From NCBI RefSeq assembly GCF_029633915.1, contig NZ_CP091092.1:1054001-1118000 (forward strand): DNA of 64,000 nt, read 5' to 3'. The notes beneath the pieces are model-generated. The model saw only the letters and a list, made by a program, of their open reading frames with translations, was not told where the DNA came from and did not search any database. The position numbers and the translations under genes are program-made. The DNA is from Methanomicrobium antiquum. Lineage in GTDB: Archaea > Halobacteriota > Methanomicrobia > Methanomicrobiales > Methanomicrobiaceae. This document shows positions 27,183-37,061 of the stretch, piece after piece; positions within the stretch are counted from its first letter, which is position 1; each line of letters opens with the position of its first letter.

Positions 27183-29918
27183 ATGCTCGAGGAAGAGTAT
27201 CATCTTAATTATTTCAAATCCCAGGGCCTTATAAGGAAAATATGCACCAAATGTGGTGCTGCTTTCTGGACAAGAGATCCTGATCGTGAACTTTGCGGTG
27301 ATGCACCCTGTGTGCCTTATAGTTTTATAGGCAATCCGGTCTTCAAACCGCACTCACTTGATGAGATGCGTGAAGCCTATCTTTCTTTCTTTGAAAGCAA
27401 TGGCCATACAAGAATAAACAGATACCCTGTTGCTGCCCGATGGAGGGATGATATATATCTGACAATTGCTTCAATTGCAGATTTTCAGCCCTTTGTTACC
27501 AGCGGAGTCGTACCTCCTCCGGCAAATCCTCTTACAATATCCCAGCCTTGTATCAGGCTAAATGATCTGGATTCTGTCGGACGCTCCGGAAGACATCTTA
27601 CCACATTTGAGATGATGGCACATCATGCCTTCAATTCGGATGATGAAGAAATATACTGGAAAGACAGAACAGTTGAATTGTGCGATCAGTTCCTTGAATC
27701 TATCGGCGGCAACTTAATGGATGTTACATATAAAGAGCATCCCTGGATTGGCGGGGGGAATGCCGGCCCAAGTGTAGAGATAATGATTGGCGGACTGGAA
27801 GTTGCAACGCTTGTTTTCATGAGTCTTGGAAAGACCAAAAATGATAAAACTCCTGTTGAACTTGATGGTGTTCCTTATTATCCAATTGATCTTAGAATTG
27901 TTGATACCGGATATGGTCTGGAACGCCTTGTCTGGGCTTCAAAAGGTTCTCCGACAATTTACGATGCAGTCTTTCCTGAGATGGTCAATGATCTGATGGT
28001 TTCTGCCGGAATTGAACATCTTCTTGACGAACCGGAATTTACAAAAATCCTGGGTATGAATGCCAAATATGCAGGTATGATGGATATTTCCGGCTCAAAC
28101 CTTGTAACAATGAGAAAGCAGGTTGCTAAAAATATCAATGTCTCTTATGAAAAACTCCAGTCTATAATGGAGCCTGTTGAGCGCATATATGCAATAGCAG
28201 ATCACACAAGGTGCCTTGCTTACATGCTTGGGGACTGCATTGTGCCTTCAAATGCGCAGGAAGGATACCTTGCGCGTCTTGTCATCAGAAGAACACTTCG
28301 TATGATGAATGAAATCAGGATGGACAATCAGTTATTTGATCTTATAGAAGCACAGATGCGATTCATTGGTTTAGATTCTTTTGAACAAAAACTGGATGTA
28401 ATACGCGAAATTATCGCAAATGAAACGGAAAAATACAACCAGACAATGAGTCGCGGAGCAAGAATCGTTCAAAAGCTTGCAGAAACCTACAAAAAAGAGA
28501 ATAAGAACATACCCTTAAAGGAACTTATGACACTTTATGATTCTCATGGTATTCCTCCGGAGATTGTAAGGGATATTGCCCGGGATGAGGGAACAGGAGT
28601 TGAACTTCCTGACAACTTCTACTCGCTTGTTGCAGATCTTCATTCAGAATCAGAAGATGAAGTAAAAGAAGATCCATATACAGAAATCCGGCAGAGAATA
28701 AGTGCTCTTCCACCGACCCATCGCTTATATTATGAACAGACGTCTGATACTGAATTTGAGGCTATGGTAATTGATCAGTTTAATGATTACATTGTTTTGG
28801 ATCAGACTCTCTTTTATCCGGAAGGCGGAGGACAGCCTGCTGATATCGGATGCCTTGTATCAAAGGATTCTATGGTTAAAGTAATCAGCACTGTTAAAAT
28901 CGGGGAGGTTATTCTCCATAAAATAAAAGGTGACAGTATAAAGAGGGGAACTCCGATAAAAGGACTCGTTGATGAAAATTTCCGCTGGACAATGATGCGC
29001 CACCATACAGGAACACATATTCTTCTTCATGCCGCAAAGGAGGTTTTAGGCGCACATATCCACCAGGCCGGTGCCCAGAAAGGATTTGATTCATCAAGAC
29101 TTGATTTGCGCCATTTCAGGCACATAACTCCTGATGAACTGAAAAAAATTGAGATTGCCGCCAACAGACTGGTTCTTTCAAATGTTCATGTATATACAGA
29201 ATGGGAGGACAGGACAAAGGCTGAGCAAAAATATGGGTTCTGTCTGTATCAGGGTGGTGTCCCTCCCGGAAAGGAGATTAGGATTGTAAAGGTTGCAGGT
29301 GATATTCAGGCATGTGCAGGTACACACTGTCGCAGTACAGGCGAGGTTGGACCAGTTAAAATAATAAGGGTTGAACATGTTCAGGACGGAATTGAAAGGG
29401 TTGAGTTTGCAGCCGGCCTTTCAGCTATCAGCTACATGCAAAAGACTGACGACATTGTTGACAAATCATCTGAAATCTTAAGTGTTCAGCGTGAAGTTTT
29501 GCCCTCATCAGTTGAGAGATTCTTTTCTGAATGGAAAGAGCAGAAGAAAACCATTGAAAATCTGCAAAAAGAACTTGTTGAGTTAAAAATCCAGTCACTT
29601 CCTGGAGAAGAAATAAACGGAGTTTTGGTTGCAGTATATGAAGTGAATGCATCTCCAAAAGAATTAGTTTCAATTGCAACCGGTTTCGCAAATAAAGGCG
29701 GTGTTGGTCTTATTGTCGGAGGCGATGAGAAAATTCATGTTGTTGCAGCATCAGGCATTGAAAATGTTGACGCCGGGGAAATAGTAAAGACTGTATGCAA
29801 TATCCTGGGTGGAAAAGGGGGAGGAAAAGCCGGACTTGCGCAGGGTGTTGGAAAAGACAAAACACAAATAAAAAATGCGCTTGATGCAGGAAAAGAACTG
29901 ATAACCAAATTTATCTAA
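27183..29918 (+). CDS. alaS: Alanyl-tRNA synthetase, archaeal type
   Basis: AlaRS charges tRNA-Ala and edits Ser and Gly mischarging. The 911-residue protein has an archaeal N-terminal extension with a Cys-rich block (ICTKCGAAFWTRDPDRELCGDAPC). The class II catalytic core contains RDDIYLTIASIADFQPF and the GGGNAGPSVEIM-type motif. A tRNA-binding helical region follows. The editing domain carries HHTGTHILLHA (HxxxH) and CAGTHCRSTG zinc ligands. A C-terminal C-Ala domain ends in GGKGGGKAGLAQGVG. The length is right for archaeal AlaRS. The gene starts at ATG with a nearby TATA-like AT-rich region and is followed after 26 bp by a membrane regulator gene. Confidence 0.97.
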   Translation: MLEEEYHLNYFKSQGLIRKICTKCGAAFWTRDPDRELCGDAPCVPYSFIGNPVFKPHSLDEMREAYLSFFESNGHTRINRYPVAARWRDDIYLTIASIADFQPFVTSGVVPPPANPLTISQPCIRLNDLDSVGRSGRHLTTFEMMAHHAFNSDDEEIYWKDRTVELCDQFLESIGGNLMDVTYKEHPWIGGGNAGPSVEIMIGGLEVATLVFMSLGKTKNDKTPVELDGVPYYPIDLRIVDTGYGLERLVWASKGSPTIYDAVFPEMVNDLMVSAGIEHLLDEPEFTKILGMNAKYAGMMDISGSNLVTMRKQVAKNINVSYEKLQSIMEPVERIYAIADHTRCLAYMLGDCIVPSNAQEGYLARLVIRRTLRMMNEIRMDNQLFDLIEAQMRFIGLDSFEQKLDVIREIIANETEKYNQTMSRGARIVQKLAETYKKENKNIPLKELMTLYDSHGIPPEIVRDIARDEGTGVELPDNFYSLVADLHSESEDEVKEDPYTEIRQRISALPPTHRLYYEQTSDTEFEAMVIDQFNDYIVLDQTLFYPEGGGQPADIGCLVSKDSMVKVISTVKIGEVILHKIKGDSIKRGTPIKGLVDENFRWTMMRHHTGTHILLHAAKEVLGAHIHQAGAQKGFDSSRLDLRHFRHITPDELKKIEIAANRLVLSNVHVYTEWEDRTKAEQKYGFCLYQGGVPPGKEIRIVKVAGDIQACAGTHCRSTGEVGPVKIIRVEHVQDGIERVEFAAGLSAISYMQKTDDIVDKSSEILSVQREVLPSSVERFFSEWKEQKKTIENLQKELVELKIQSLPGEEINGVLVAVYEVNASPKELVSIATGFANKGGVGLIVGGDEKIHVVAASGIENVDAGEIVKTVCNILGGKGGGKAGLAQGVGKDKTQIKNALDAGKELITKFI

Positions 29919-29944
29919 ATTAAATAACTAATTTATTCTTATCC

Positions 29945-30826
29945 ATGACAGATAGTGTTGTTCTGCTTGAACCAGGCGATGACAGAGCCAAAAAAATAGG
30001 CAAGGCCATGGCAAGTCAGACAGCAAACGACATTCTGTCGAATCTAAAAAAAGGTAATCAGACACTTTCAGAGATAGCAGAAAATCTAAACCAGCCGCTT
30101 ACAACAATAAAATATCATATTGAAAATCTTCTTGACGCCGGGCTTATAGAAGTTAAAAAAATAAAATACAGCGAAAAGGGAAGAGAAGTAAAGGTTTACG
30201 GGGTTTGTGAACAGATTGTTATTGTATCTGCCGGAAACAATGACATCCGACAGGTTTTAATGAAATATGCGTCTGTATTCAGCTTCTTTATTTTATCTGT
30301 GATAGCGCTTGGAATAATTACCAGTACTATTTTTTCAGGTATTGGAGGTTTGGGGAATACGCAGGCTCAAAGTGCCGGCATTAGTCCTTCTGGGGATTTC
30401 GTCTCTGCTGACTATATATCAGAGTCTGAATTGTATTCAGAAGCTGTATATGATAATACGACAGATGATTCATCTGTCAAAGGGTTAACATTAAGGACAT
30501 TACAGCCTTCAGAGGATGCTTTAGAAGATGATGAAAATCATACCTCTGCTAATGCTAAAATATATGATCCGGAACCTCAATCAAAGCCGTTATTAACAAA
30601 AGATTTATCCGGAAATTTTGGAAGCGGAATCAGGTATGATACAACTTTGGATGAGAAAAAACCTGAATATGTGATGCATATCGCCGTATTATCATTCTTT
30701 GCAGGAGGTTGTGTAATAATCGTCCTTCTAATGTTATATGAGGCTTTAATCTGGAGAAAAGAAAAAAAATACTGGAAAATAATTGAGGAAAAAGAAAATA
30801 CAGAAAATGATAATGAAAAAGACTAA
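29945..30826 (+). CDS. Membrane-anchored winged-helix regulator
   Basis: The 293-residue protein has an ArsR-type winged helix at residues 20-75 (ANDILSNLKKGNQTLSEIAENLNQPLTTIKYHIENLLDAGLIEV). It also has a membrane helix at about 107-130 (VFSFFILSVIALGIITSTIF), an acidic, Ser/Asp-rich extracytoplasmic segment of about 110 residues, a second helix near 245-268, and a charged cytoplasmic tail. This topology suggests DNA binding controlled from the membrane. It lies 26 bp after alaS and may share its transcript. Many Methanomicrobia have similar HTH-TM proteins; the signal is unknown. Confidence 0.75.
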   Translation: MTDSVVLLEPGDDRAKKIGKAMASQTANDILSNLKKGNQTLSEIAENLNQPLTTIKYHIENLLDAGLIEVKKIKYSEKGREVKVYGVCEQIVIVSAGNNDIRQVLMKYASVFSFFILSVIALGIITSTIFSGIGGLGNTQAQSAGISPSGDFVSADYISESELYSEAVYDNTTDDSSVKGLTLRTLQPSEDALEDDENHTSANAKIYDPEPQSKPLLTKDLSGNFGSGIRYDTTLDEKKPEYVMHIAVLSFFAGGCVIIVLLMLYEALIWRKEKKYWKIIEEKENTENDNEKD

Positions 30827-30922
30827 ATTAAAAGAATTAGTGAGTTTTAAAATCAGAATATTTATTTCATTTAGTTTTTTATTTAGATTTGACAGGAGAT
30901 TTCTCTTAGAATCTGTTTAAAT

Positions 30923-31516
30923 TTAATTTTTGTTAAAAAAAATTTCAGCTCTTTTAAGTTCATCCTGAGTATTGATATTAAAAGTAAGTTCTGGGCGGTT
31001 TAATAGAATTTTAAATTCCTTTTGTTCATTTTCAATTTCAGCTCCATTAAGTATATTTAGACCAACAGGACAGGAAATAGACCCGTTTATTGTTTCATGA
31101 TAACTACATTTGCAGTTATTCTCATCAAATAGGTCACGGGGAACCCAGACTGAGCATGCCTGTATGTCCTGTTTTTTATATTCTGCATAAACTTCATGAA
31201 TGATTTCCGGAGTAATCCCCGGTATATCTGACACGCATGAAAAGAAAGGATTTGTTTCTTCAATCTCTTTTATACAGCTTACCATGTCATCAACATAGCC
31301 TGCCCCGTCACTTTGATAAAAATCAATACTGTTTGCCCTGCACCAGTTTTTTGTCATTGGAACTTTTCTGGTTACAACAACAAGAACATCATATCCTGCA
31401 TTTTCAAATGCCGAGATTACATACGAAATCATTGGACGGTCGGCGACTTTCACAAGAGGCTTTTCACCCAGGTTCATTCTTGTGCCAAGACCTCCTGCCA
31501 TTATCAGCGCCAGCAC
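30923..31516 (-). CDS. cobY: Adenosylcobinamide-phosphate guanylyltransferase
   Basis: CobY is the archaeal GTP:adenosylcobinamide-phosphate guanylyltransferase that activates cobinamide for attachment of the lower nucleotide. The 197-residue protein starts (M)LALIMAGGLGTRMNLGEKPLVKVADRPMI, a classic nucleotidyltransferase loop, and keeps VSDIPGITPEII downstream. I choose GTG at 31516, preceded by GGAGG at good spacing; a longer in-frame start would add 29 residues lying inside the upstream gene. The length then equals known CobY (about 196). It overlaps the aminotransferase gene by 13 bp, so the two form a cobamide-assembly operon. Confidence 0.88.
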   Translation of the reverse strand: MLALIMAGGLGTRMNLGEKPLVKVADRPMISYVISAFENAGYDVLVVVTRKVPMTKNWCRANSIDFYQSDGAGYVDDMVSCIKEIEETNPFFSCVSDIPGITPEIIHEVYAEYKKQDIQACSVWVPRDLFDENNCKCSYHETINGSISCPVGLNILNGAEIENEQKEFKILLNRPELTFNINTQDELKRAEIFFNKN

Positions 31517-32505
31517 TTCTGTAAAGCCTCCACAAGACAGATATTTTCGCGTCTTGTCCTTACTGCAACCCTGACAGATTGTAAGAGTCCAAAAGAAGCA
31601 CAATCTCTGATAAAAATTCCTTCTTTTAACATTTCTTTTATAAAATCTTTGGAATCACGATTTATATTTAGAAGAATAAAATTTGCGCCGGAAGGCAGAT
31701 ACTCTATGCCTATTTCGTCTAATTTTTTATAGAGCCATTCTCTTTCGATATTGATTAGATTTCTTGACTTTTCAAGTTCATCATAAATCTCAATAGCTTT
31801 TGATGCGAAATCTTCTGCAAAACCATTCAGGGTCCAGGGCGGTCTTATAACTTCAATTTTTTCTATGATTTCAGGACTCCCAAAACCAAACCCTATTCTA
31901 AGACCCGGGACTGAAAATGATTTGGTAAGAGATCTGCTCACAAACACATTTGAAATGCCTTCTCCAATAAGAGTTTCCGCCTTATCTGAAAGATCATTGA
32001 ATGCTTCATCTACAAAAAGAAATGAATCCTTTTCATTGCAGGCATCTGCCATTTTTAAAAGTTCATCTTTTGGATATACATAACCTGTTGGATTGTTGGG
32101 ATTGCAGACGACACGAATACGAATTGCCTTATCTTCCGTTGTTGTGTGGATTCCTCCTGCAAGTTTTATTGAAAGAGCATATTCTCCAAATGTATGCAAA
32201 TCGGTCTTTACATAATCGCCTTTTTTCACAGTGGCGTAAAAAAATGATCTTATTACTTCAATTGATCCGTTTCCAACACAAATCTCATCTTCATGACAGC
32301 CAAATCTACGCGCAACCTTTGTTTTTAGCTCATGATATGAGTCGTCAGGATATGCTGATATAAGAGCAGGGTTAGGTTTCCAGTCAAAAACAGGAGGGAA
32401 TGGGTTTAAATTTGCACTAAAGTCCATTATGCTGTTTTTATCTTTATCAAGACGAAGCTGTGATGCACCTCCATGGCTCACTTTCCGGGGAAAACCTGAT
32501 TCCAA
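31504..32505 (-). CDS. cobD: Threonine-phosphate decarboxylase-like aminotransferase, cobalamin synthesis
   Basis: This is a class I/II PLP enzyme of 333 residues, related to HisC and to CobD/CobC. It has the N-terminal HGGASQLRLDK and NLNPFPP segment typical of threonine-phosphate decarboxylases, VCNPNNPTGYVYP, FVDEAFNDLSD, and the PLP lysine in SLTKSFSVPGLRIGFGFG. CobD decarboxylates L-threonine-O-3-phosphate to aminopropanol phosphate, the linker of the nucleotide loop. Overlap with cobY supports this over histidinol-phosphate aminotransferase, but HisC cannot be ruled out by sequence alone. Confidence 0.85.
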   Translation of the reverse strand: MESGFPRKVSHGGASQLRLDKDKNSIMDFSANLNPFPPVFDWKPNPALISAYPDDSYHELKTKVARRFGCHEDEICVGNGSIEVIRSFFYATVKKGDYVKTDLHTFGEYALSIKLAGGIHTTTEDKAIRIRVVCNPNNPTGYVYPKDELLKMADACNEKDSFLFVDEAFNDLSDKAETLIGEGISNVFVSRSLTKSFSVPGLRIGFGFGSPEIIEKIEVIRPPWTLNGFAEDFASKAIEIYDELEKSRNLINIEREWLYKKLDEIGIEYLPSGANFILLNINRDSKDFIKEMLKEGIFIRDCASFGLLQSVRVAVRTRRENICLVEALQKCWR

Positions 32506-32585
32506 AAAAATCTCTCCTTCTTCATTTTAGTTGAATTTAGATGAATAAAACAATTTTGTCAGAATTTCGCCATTGAATGATAATG

Positions 32586-32694
32586 TTTATATAGTTAGGG
32601 ATTGTATCAATGATTGTCTGAAAACTAAATGTCTGACAAAAAGTAAACATATGTCAGACAATAAGCAGACAAATGTCTGCTAAATGTCGGACAC
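32586..32694 (+). promoter_or_regulatory. TATA box and multi-palindrome operator of the cdrS-ftsZ locus
   Basis: A TATA box (TTTATATAG, 32586-32594) is followed by repeated TGTCnGACA palindromes at 32630-32638, 32652-32660 and 32685-32693. There is a half site TGTCTGA at 32615, and a split inverted pair GCAGACAAATGTCTGC at 32665-32680. Palindrome centres are 22 and 33 bp apart, two and three helical turns. This layout suits cooperative binding by ribbon-helix-helix dimers, most simply by the product of the next gene. Binding downstream of the TATA box would be expected to repress. Confidence 0.7.
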
Positions 32695-32703
32695 GTGGTT
32701 TCT

Positions 32704-32883
32704 ATGATGGAGCGAGTTACAATCAGATTACCTTCTCAGCAGGTTGCAACACTTGAAAAACTGGTGGAGGCAGGCGAATTTCCAACAGTATCTGAGGCAA
32801 TCAGATACTCAGTTAGAGAACTCATCGGAAAACACGCAAACAGGGTAATTAGAGACAGTGAACAGATTTCTTTTGAGATGTAA
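32704..32883 (+). CDS. cdrS: Short ribbon-helix-helix DNA-binding protein, CdrS-like
   Basis: The 59-residue protein is a single RHH (CopG/MetJ-type) domain: the beta strand ERVTIRLPSQQVATLEKLVE, then FPTVSEAIRYSVRELI. In Halobacterium, the short RHH protein CdrS is encoded with ftsZ2 and controls cell-division genes. Here the same pair occurs, with ftsZ starting 91 bp downstream. The start is ATG 32704 or 32707; an in-frame GTG at 32695 overlaps the operator and is less likely. The clustered TGTCnGACA palindromes upstream suggest autoregulation. Assignment to CdrS rests on domain type, size and synteny. Confidence 0.82.
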   Translation: MMERVTIRLPSQQVATLEKLVEAGEFPTVSEAIRYSVRELIGKHANRVIRDSEQISFEM

Positions 32884-32974
32884 ATTTTGTGGGGCAAGTG
32901 GAGCTTTACAAAACATCTCTGGTTAAGAAATTCGAAAATGTCAGTTTAATTCAAAAGGTAAGGAGGAATATTGG

Positions 32975-34156
32975 ATGCAATCAATAATTAACGAAGCATT
33001 AAAACATGCAGAATATGAACAACAGGGAGCAAAGAAAACATCCGGAGTAATTGGTGAAGAAGATTTTATAGGTCAGCCCAGAATTGTTATCGTCGGTTGT
33101 GGTGGAGCAGGTAATAACACAATCAACCGGTTGTATCATATGAAAGTAAAAGGTGCCGAGACAATTGCAGTTAATACTGATAAACAGCACCTTGAGATGA
33201 TTCAGGCTGATAAGAGAGTTCTCGTTGGAAAATCACTTACAAAAGGTCTTGGAGCAGGAGGTTTCCCTGATGTTGGAAAGCGTGCCGCTGAGATGGCAAG
33301 AACAACACTTGAAGGACTCTTACAGGATGCAGATCTTGTGTTCATCACTGCAGGTATGGGTGGTGGAACAGGTACTGGTGTTGCACCGGTTGTTGCACAG
33401 ATAGCAAAAGAACAGGGGGCAATCGTTGTAGGTATGGTAAGCTACCCCTTCCAGGTTGAGAAAGCAAGACTTATCCGTGCAGAAGAGGGTCTTGAAGCAT
33501 TATCAAACGCGGCAGACTCCGTAATTGTTCTTGATAACAACCGTCTGATGACATTTGTTCCAAATCTGCCACTTGGCCAGGCCTTCTCTGTAATGGACCA
33601 GTTAATCGCAGAAACTGTAAAAGGAATCTCTGAGACAATTACAGAGCCTTCACTTATCAACATCGATTATGCAGATGTTCGTGCCATAATGAGCAAGGGC
33701 GGAGTTGCAGTTATGCTTGTTGGAGAAAGCAAGCAACAGAACAAAGCAGAAAGTGTTGTTCATGAATGTCTTAACCATCCGCTTCTTGACATAGATTACA
33801 GGGGCGCTACAGGAAGTCTTATTCACATCACAGGTGGCAGTGATTTAACACTTGCAGATGCAGAAGAAATTGCAAGTACACTCACATACGAACTTGATGC
33901 TCATGCAGATGTTATCTGGGGCGCACGTATTAATAGTGACTTTGAAGGAAAGGTTCGCGTCATGGCAATCATGACCGGTGTAAAAAGCGCACAGGTTATC
34001 GGACACTGCAAACAGCCCGCTATTTCAAGAAATGAAATTGCACAGGGTCCTTTTGAGAGAAGTTACTCCAGAAACAGCAGCCCGGCAATGAGCTCGTCAG
34101 GAAGAAGAGCTGCAACAGAGCAGACCAGTGGCGGTCTGATTGATTTTATCCGTTAA
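32975..34156 (+). CDS. ftsZ: Cell division protein FtsZ (FtsZ2-like)
   Basis: FtsZ is the tubulin-like GTPase that forms the division ring. The 393-residue protein has an N-terminal extension of about 35 residues, [15 protein letters not shown], the tubulin signature [13 protein letters not shown], the synergy loop with [22 protein letters not shown], and a variable Ser/Gly-rich C-terminal linker ending in GGLIDFIR. The conserved C-terminal tail may contact SepF-like anchors. An RBS (AAGGAGGA) lies 7 bp before the ATG. It is preceded by the CdrS-like gene, matching the haloarchaeal cdrS-ftsZ2 arrangement, so I call it FtsZ2-like. Confidence 0.95.
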   Translation: MQSIINEALKHAEYEQQGAKKTSGVIGEEDFIGQPRIVIVGCGGAGNNTINRLYHMKVKGAETIAVNTDKQHLEMIQADKRVLVGKSLTKGLGAGGFPDVGKRAAEMARTTLEGLLQDADLVFITAGMGGGTGTGVAPVVAQIAKEQGAIVVGMVSYPFQVEKARLIRAEEGLEALSNAADSVIVLDNNRLMTFVPNLPLGQAFSVMDQLIAETVKGISETITEPSLINIDYADVRAIMSKGGVAVMLVGESKQQNKAESVVHECLNHPLLDIDYRGATGSLIHITGGSDLTLADAEEIASTLTYELDAHADVIWGARINSDFEGKVRVMAIMTGVKSAQVIGHCKQPAISRNEIAQGPFERSYSRNSSPAMSSSGRRAATEQTSGGLIDFIR

Positions 34157-34792
34157 GTATGAAGTTAAATGAAAAACTTTGGTTAAAAAAAGAATATTCA
34201 GATTCGGGATAGATATTCATTTGAATAATTATCATGGAATTCTGTATTATTCTGTTTAATCAAAGAATTCAACTTTCTATCAAGAGGTACGGTTAAAATC
34301 TTAAATCATAAAAAAATTAATGCATAGATATCAGACTAAAACAATTAAATTTGCCTTTAAAAATTCCATAACTCCGCCTAAAATAAATTTACCAATAATT
34401 TATTTTTTATGCGGTCAAATTCAAATTGATTTTAATCCTTTTCAGTTTCTATCAGCTTTTTTAAATTCAACATTGAATCTTTCAGAATTCTTACGATATT
34501 TTTATATACATATGATAGCAAATTTATAGAAATCATTGTGCAGAACTGAAAAGAATGCACAGATAACTTAAACAGGCCATTTAGCAAAATCATAAATCGG
34601 CTCTGTGATGGAATAGGAAGTAGAACAAAAGACGAACAGCAAGAAGAACACGGATATTTCAAAATTGGTTAATATTCGGAAAAAAGATCTTTTGTTTGTA
34701 AATTTTATTTATCCTAATGTTTCCTTAACAGTTATTTGTAATATTCTCTCGTTTCAGAACTGCCGTGTTATAATTACAGGTATGTGTTGAGC
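34157..34792. other. 630-bp region without a recognised gene; possible small RNA
   Basis: No convincing reading frame is present; runs of 69-76 codons here lack any family feature. A TATA-like TTTTTATATAC (about 34498-34508) lies about 30 bp before a less AT-rich segment (34540-34660). That segment contains a possible hairpin, GTGC...GCAC at 34540-34562, in TGTGCAGAACTGAAAAG. It could encode a noncoding RNA, but there is no recognised RNA family. Confidence 0.4.
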
Positions 34793-35656
34793 ATGTTGAA
34801 CGAATTGATAGAAAAAAGAAAAGTTGTTCTCCAGCAGTCGGAGGAACATAAAGAAAAAAGAAATGAACTTAATGCTCTTGCAAGTGCACAGGCACGCGAG
34901 CGTAACCAGCTTAATGCACAGACACGCGAGTTCGTTGACGAAGCACAAAAAAACAAGGAACTGCGCGATCAGGCAAATAATGATGTTCACCGTATAAAAG
35001 ACGAGAGAAATGTCTACAATGATCAGGCTAACGCTCTTTTTGAAGAAATTGACGCTCATAAAAAAGAACATGGCGCAATAAACAGCAATCGCGGCATAAA
35101 AGAACTTCAAAAGCAGATTGAACATCTTGAGATGGAACAGCAGACCCGCGTTATGAATACAGAAAAGGAACGCGAGTTAATAGAGAAGATAAAACAGCTC
35201 AGAAATTCAATTAAAGAGCAGGAAGAAGAACTTGAGCAGAACAAGGAAGTACACACAAAACTCCAGGAAGCTCGTGATCTTCGCAAAAAGGCATCTGATC
35301 TTCATGCAACTGTAACAGAAGCAGCAGAACTTGCTCAAAAATATCATGATCTGATGGTTGAATGTTACAGAAAAGCAGATAAGTCCCGTGAGGCGGCTGA
35401 TGAGGCACACAAGAAATTTGTTGAGGCACAGGAATCTGCAGATGCCGAACACAATCAGTTCATCGCATGCCAAAAAGAAATCCGTGATTATGACAAAGTA
35501 ATCGGCGGCCTTCGCAAGAAAACCAAAAAGTCAAAGGTTACAAAAGAGCAAAAAGCTGTACGCAAAGAAGCTGAACAGGTATTCCAGCAGTTCAGAAGCG
35601 GTGAAAAACTCACCACTGACGACATTCTTCTTCTTCAGCGTGCAAAACTTATCTAA
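34793..35656 (+). CDS. Archaeal coiled-coil protein (COG1340)
   Basis: The protein has 287 residues, almost entirely heptad-rich helix from residue 1 to about 235, with high Glu, Lys, Gln and Ala and no membrane segment. A basic stretch (RKKTKKSKVTKEQKAVRKEAEQ) and a compact end (FRSGEKLTTDDILLLQRAKLI) close it. This matches the uncharacterised archaeal coiled-coil family COG1340. The start is taken at ATG; an in-frame GTG lies three codons upstream. Codons such as CGC are commoner here than in neighbours, suggesting high expression. Its role is unknown; a structural or chromosome-associated role would be speculation. The DUF373 gene follows on the same strand. Confidence 0.8.
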   Translation: MLNELIEKRKVVLQQSEEHKEKRNELNALASAQARERNQLNAQTREFVDEAQKNKELRDQANNDVHRIKDERNVYNDQANALFEEIDAHKKEHGAINSNRGIKELQKQIEHLEMEQQTRVMNTEKERELIEKIKQLRNSIKEQEEELEQNKEVHTKLQEARDLRKKASDLHATVTEAAELAQKYHDLMVECYRKADKSREAADEAHKKFVEAQESADAEHNQFIACQKEIRDYDKVIGGLRKKTKKSKVTKEQKAVRKEAEQVFQQFRSGEKLTTDDILLLQRAKLI

Positions 35657-35714
35657 TTTCTTTATCTTTTATTTTTAGGCAATTTTTTATACATACAGAA
35701 TGAATTTTATTTAG

Positions 35715-36836
35715 ATGCCGGATATGAAGACACTTATATTATGTGTCGATCGTGATGACGATATCGGATTTAAGGCAAATATAAAAGAGCCGGTTTTCGG
35801 AAGAGATAACTGTCTTGATGCAGCCAACAGGCTGGCTCTTGCTGATCCTGAAGATTCGGATGTTAATGCAATATTTCAGGGTTTAAAAACCTTTGATGAA
35901 TTAAAAGAAAAAGGAGAAGATGTTTATATTGCAGTCATTGGCGGCAGTCACACAAATGAAATTGAAGGCGACAGAAGAATTTCATTTGAGCTTGGAAAAA
36001 TTGTCTGGGATAATGAAATAAATGAATGTATTCTTGTAACAGACGGTGCTGAAGATGAATTTGTTCTTCCAATAATTCAGTCCGTTGTAGATGTAAAAAG
36101 CATTAAAAGAGTTATTGTAAAACAGATGCCAAATCTGGAAGGAACTTATTACATCATAAAGAAATTTTTAGACGATCCTGAGATTTCAAGGACATTTCTG
36201 GTTCCTGTAGGAGTTGCAATGCTTATTTATGCGATTGCCAATCTTTTTGGAAATCCGGAGATTGCAATAGTTATTGTGGTGGGAGTTTTAGGAATATTTC
36301 TGCTCTTCAAAGGACTTGGTATTGATGAATACTTCAATTATACGATAAATGCACTTCAGACCTCATTTGTAGGGGGACGGTTCACGTTTATTGCCTATAT
36401 TTCAGCTCTCCTTATGGGAATTATCGGATTTATTTTGGGCCTTACAAGTCTTCTTGAGTGGTATTCTGCAGATCAGGGAATACTTTTCTATATGCTTTCA
36501 TTTATCTATGGATCTGTCGGGTACTTCACAGCTGCAGCTTTGATTGCGTCCATTGGAAAATTAATTGATATTTATCTAAATGATATTGCAGCGCTCGGCA
36601 GATATATTGCAATTCCCTTCTTTATTGGATCAGTTGGAGTAATAGCATATGGCGCAAGCATATATATTCTTGCAATAAGCAGTAGTCTTGAGTTTCCATT
36701 TCTGGGAATAGAAGGAGTAAGGACAATTATTTATGCAACAATTATCGGCCTTTTAATTGCAGGTACGGGGATGTATCTGCAAAAATATGTAGCAAAATGG
36801 ACAAGGATAAAAAACGGTAATAATCCTGAATTATAA
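35715..36836 (+). CDS. DUF373 family membrane protein (COG2237)
   Basis: The 373-residue protein has a soluble N-terminal half beginning MKTLILCVDRDDDIGFKANI, the DUF373 signature, followed by VYIAVIGGSHTNEIEGDRRISFELG. From about residue 155 there are roughly seven hydrophobic segments (for example VGVAMLIYAIANLFG and FIAYISALLMGIIGFILGL). DUF373 is restricted to archaea and of unknown function. The start may be the first Met or the Met at residue 4. It follows the coiled-coil gene by 58 bp; a link between the two is possible. Confidence 0.85.
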   Translation: MPDMKTLILCVDRDDDIGFKANIKEPVFGRDNCLDAANRLALADPEDSDVNAIFQGLKTFDELKEKGEDVYIAVIGGSHTNEIEGDRRISFELGKIVWDNEINECILVTDGAEDEFVLPIIQSVVDVKSIKRVIVKQMPNLEGTYYIIKKFLDDPEISRTFLVPVGVAMLIYAIANLFGNPEIAIVIVVGVLGIFLLFKGLGIDEYFNYTINALQTSFVGGRFTFIAYISALLMGIIGFILGLTSLLEWYSADQGILFYMLSFIYGSVGYFTAAALIASIGKLIDIYLNDIAALGRYIAIPFFIGSVGVIAYGASIYILAISSSLEFPFLGIEGVRTIIYATIIGLLIAGTGMYLQKYVAKWTRIKNGNNPEL

Positions 36837-37061
36837 TTTTTTCTTTTATTTTTTTTTGTTGATTGTATATCCTGAAATAATCTGGTACCATATTTACACA
36901 TTGAAGATTTACACATTGATGTTTAAAATTATCCAATCGATGAACTTTTAACAGGTCAAATGGTTAATACCCTTAGATGTTCCTGAATCAGGATTTTTAT
37001 AATGTGAAATCCCTGAGTTAAATCTAACAGACATCACATAGAATGGATGAGAAAAATTAAT

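Noticed and set aside
30923-31603. Longer CobY with 29 extra N-terminal residues
   Set aside because: The extra part lies inside the aminotransferase gene, is Cys-rich and unlike the family; GTG 31516 has a good Shine-Dalgarno and gives the normal length.
34320-34529. 69-codon reading frame in the gap after ftsZ
   Set aside because: It has low-complexity composition, no RBS, and overlaps a likely promoter-like AT stretch.
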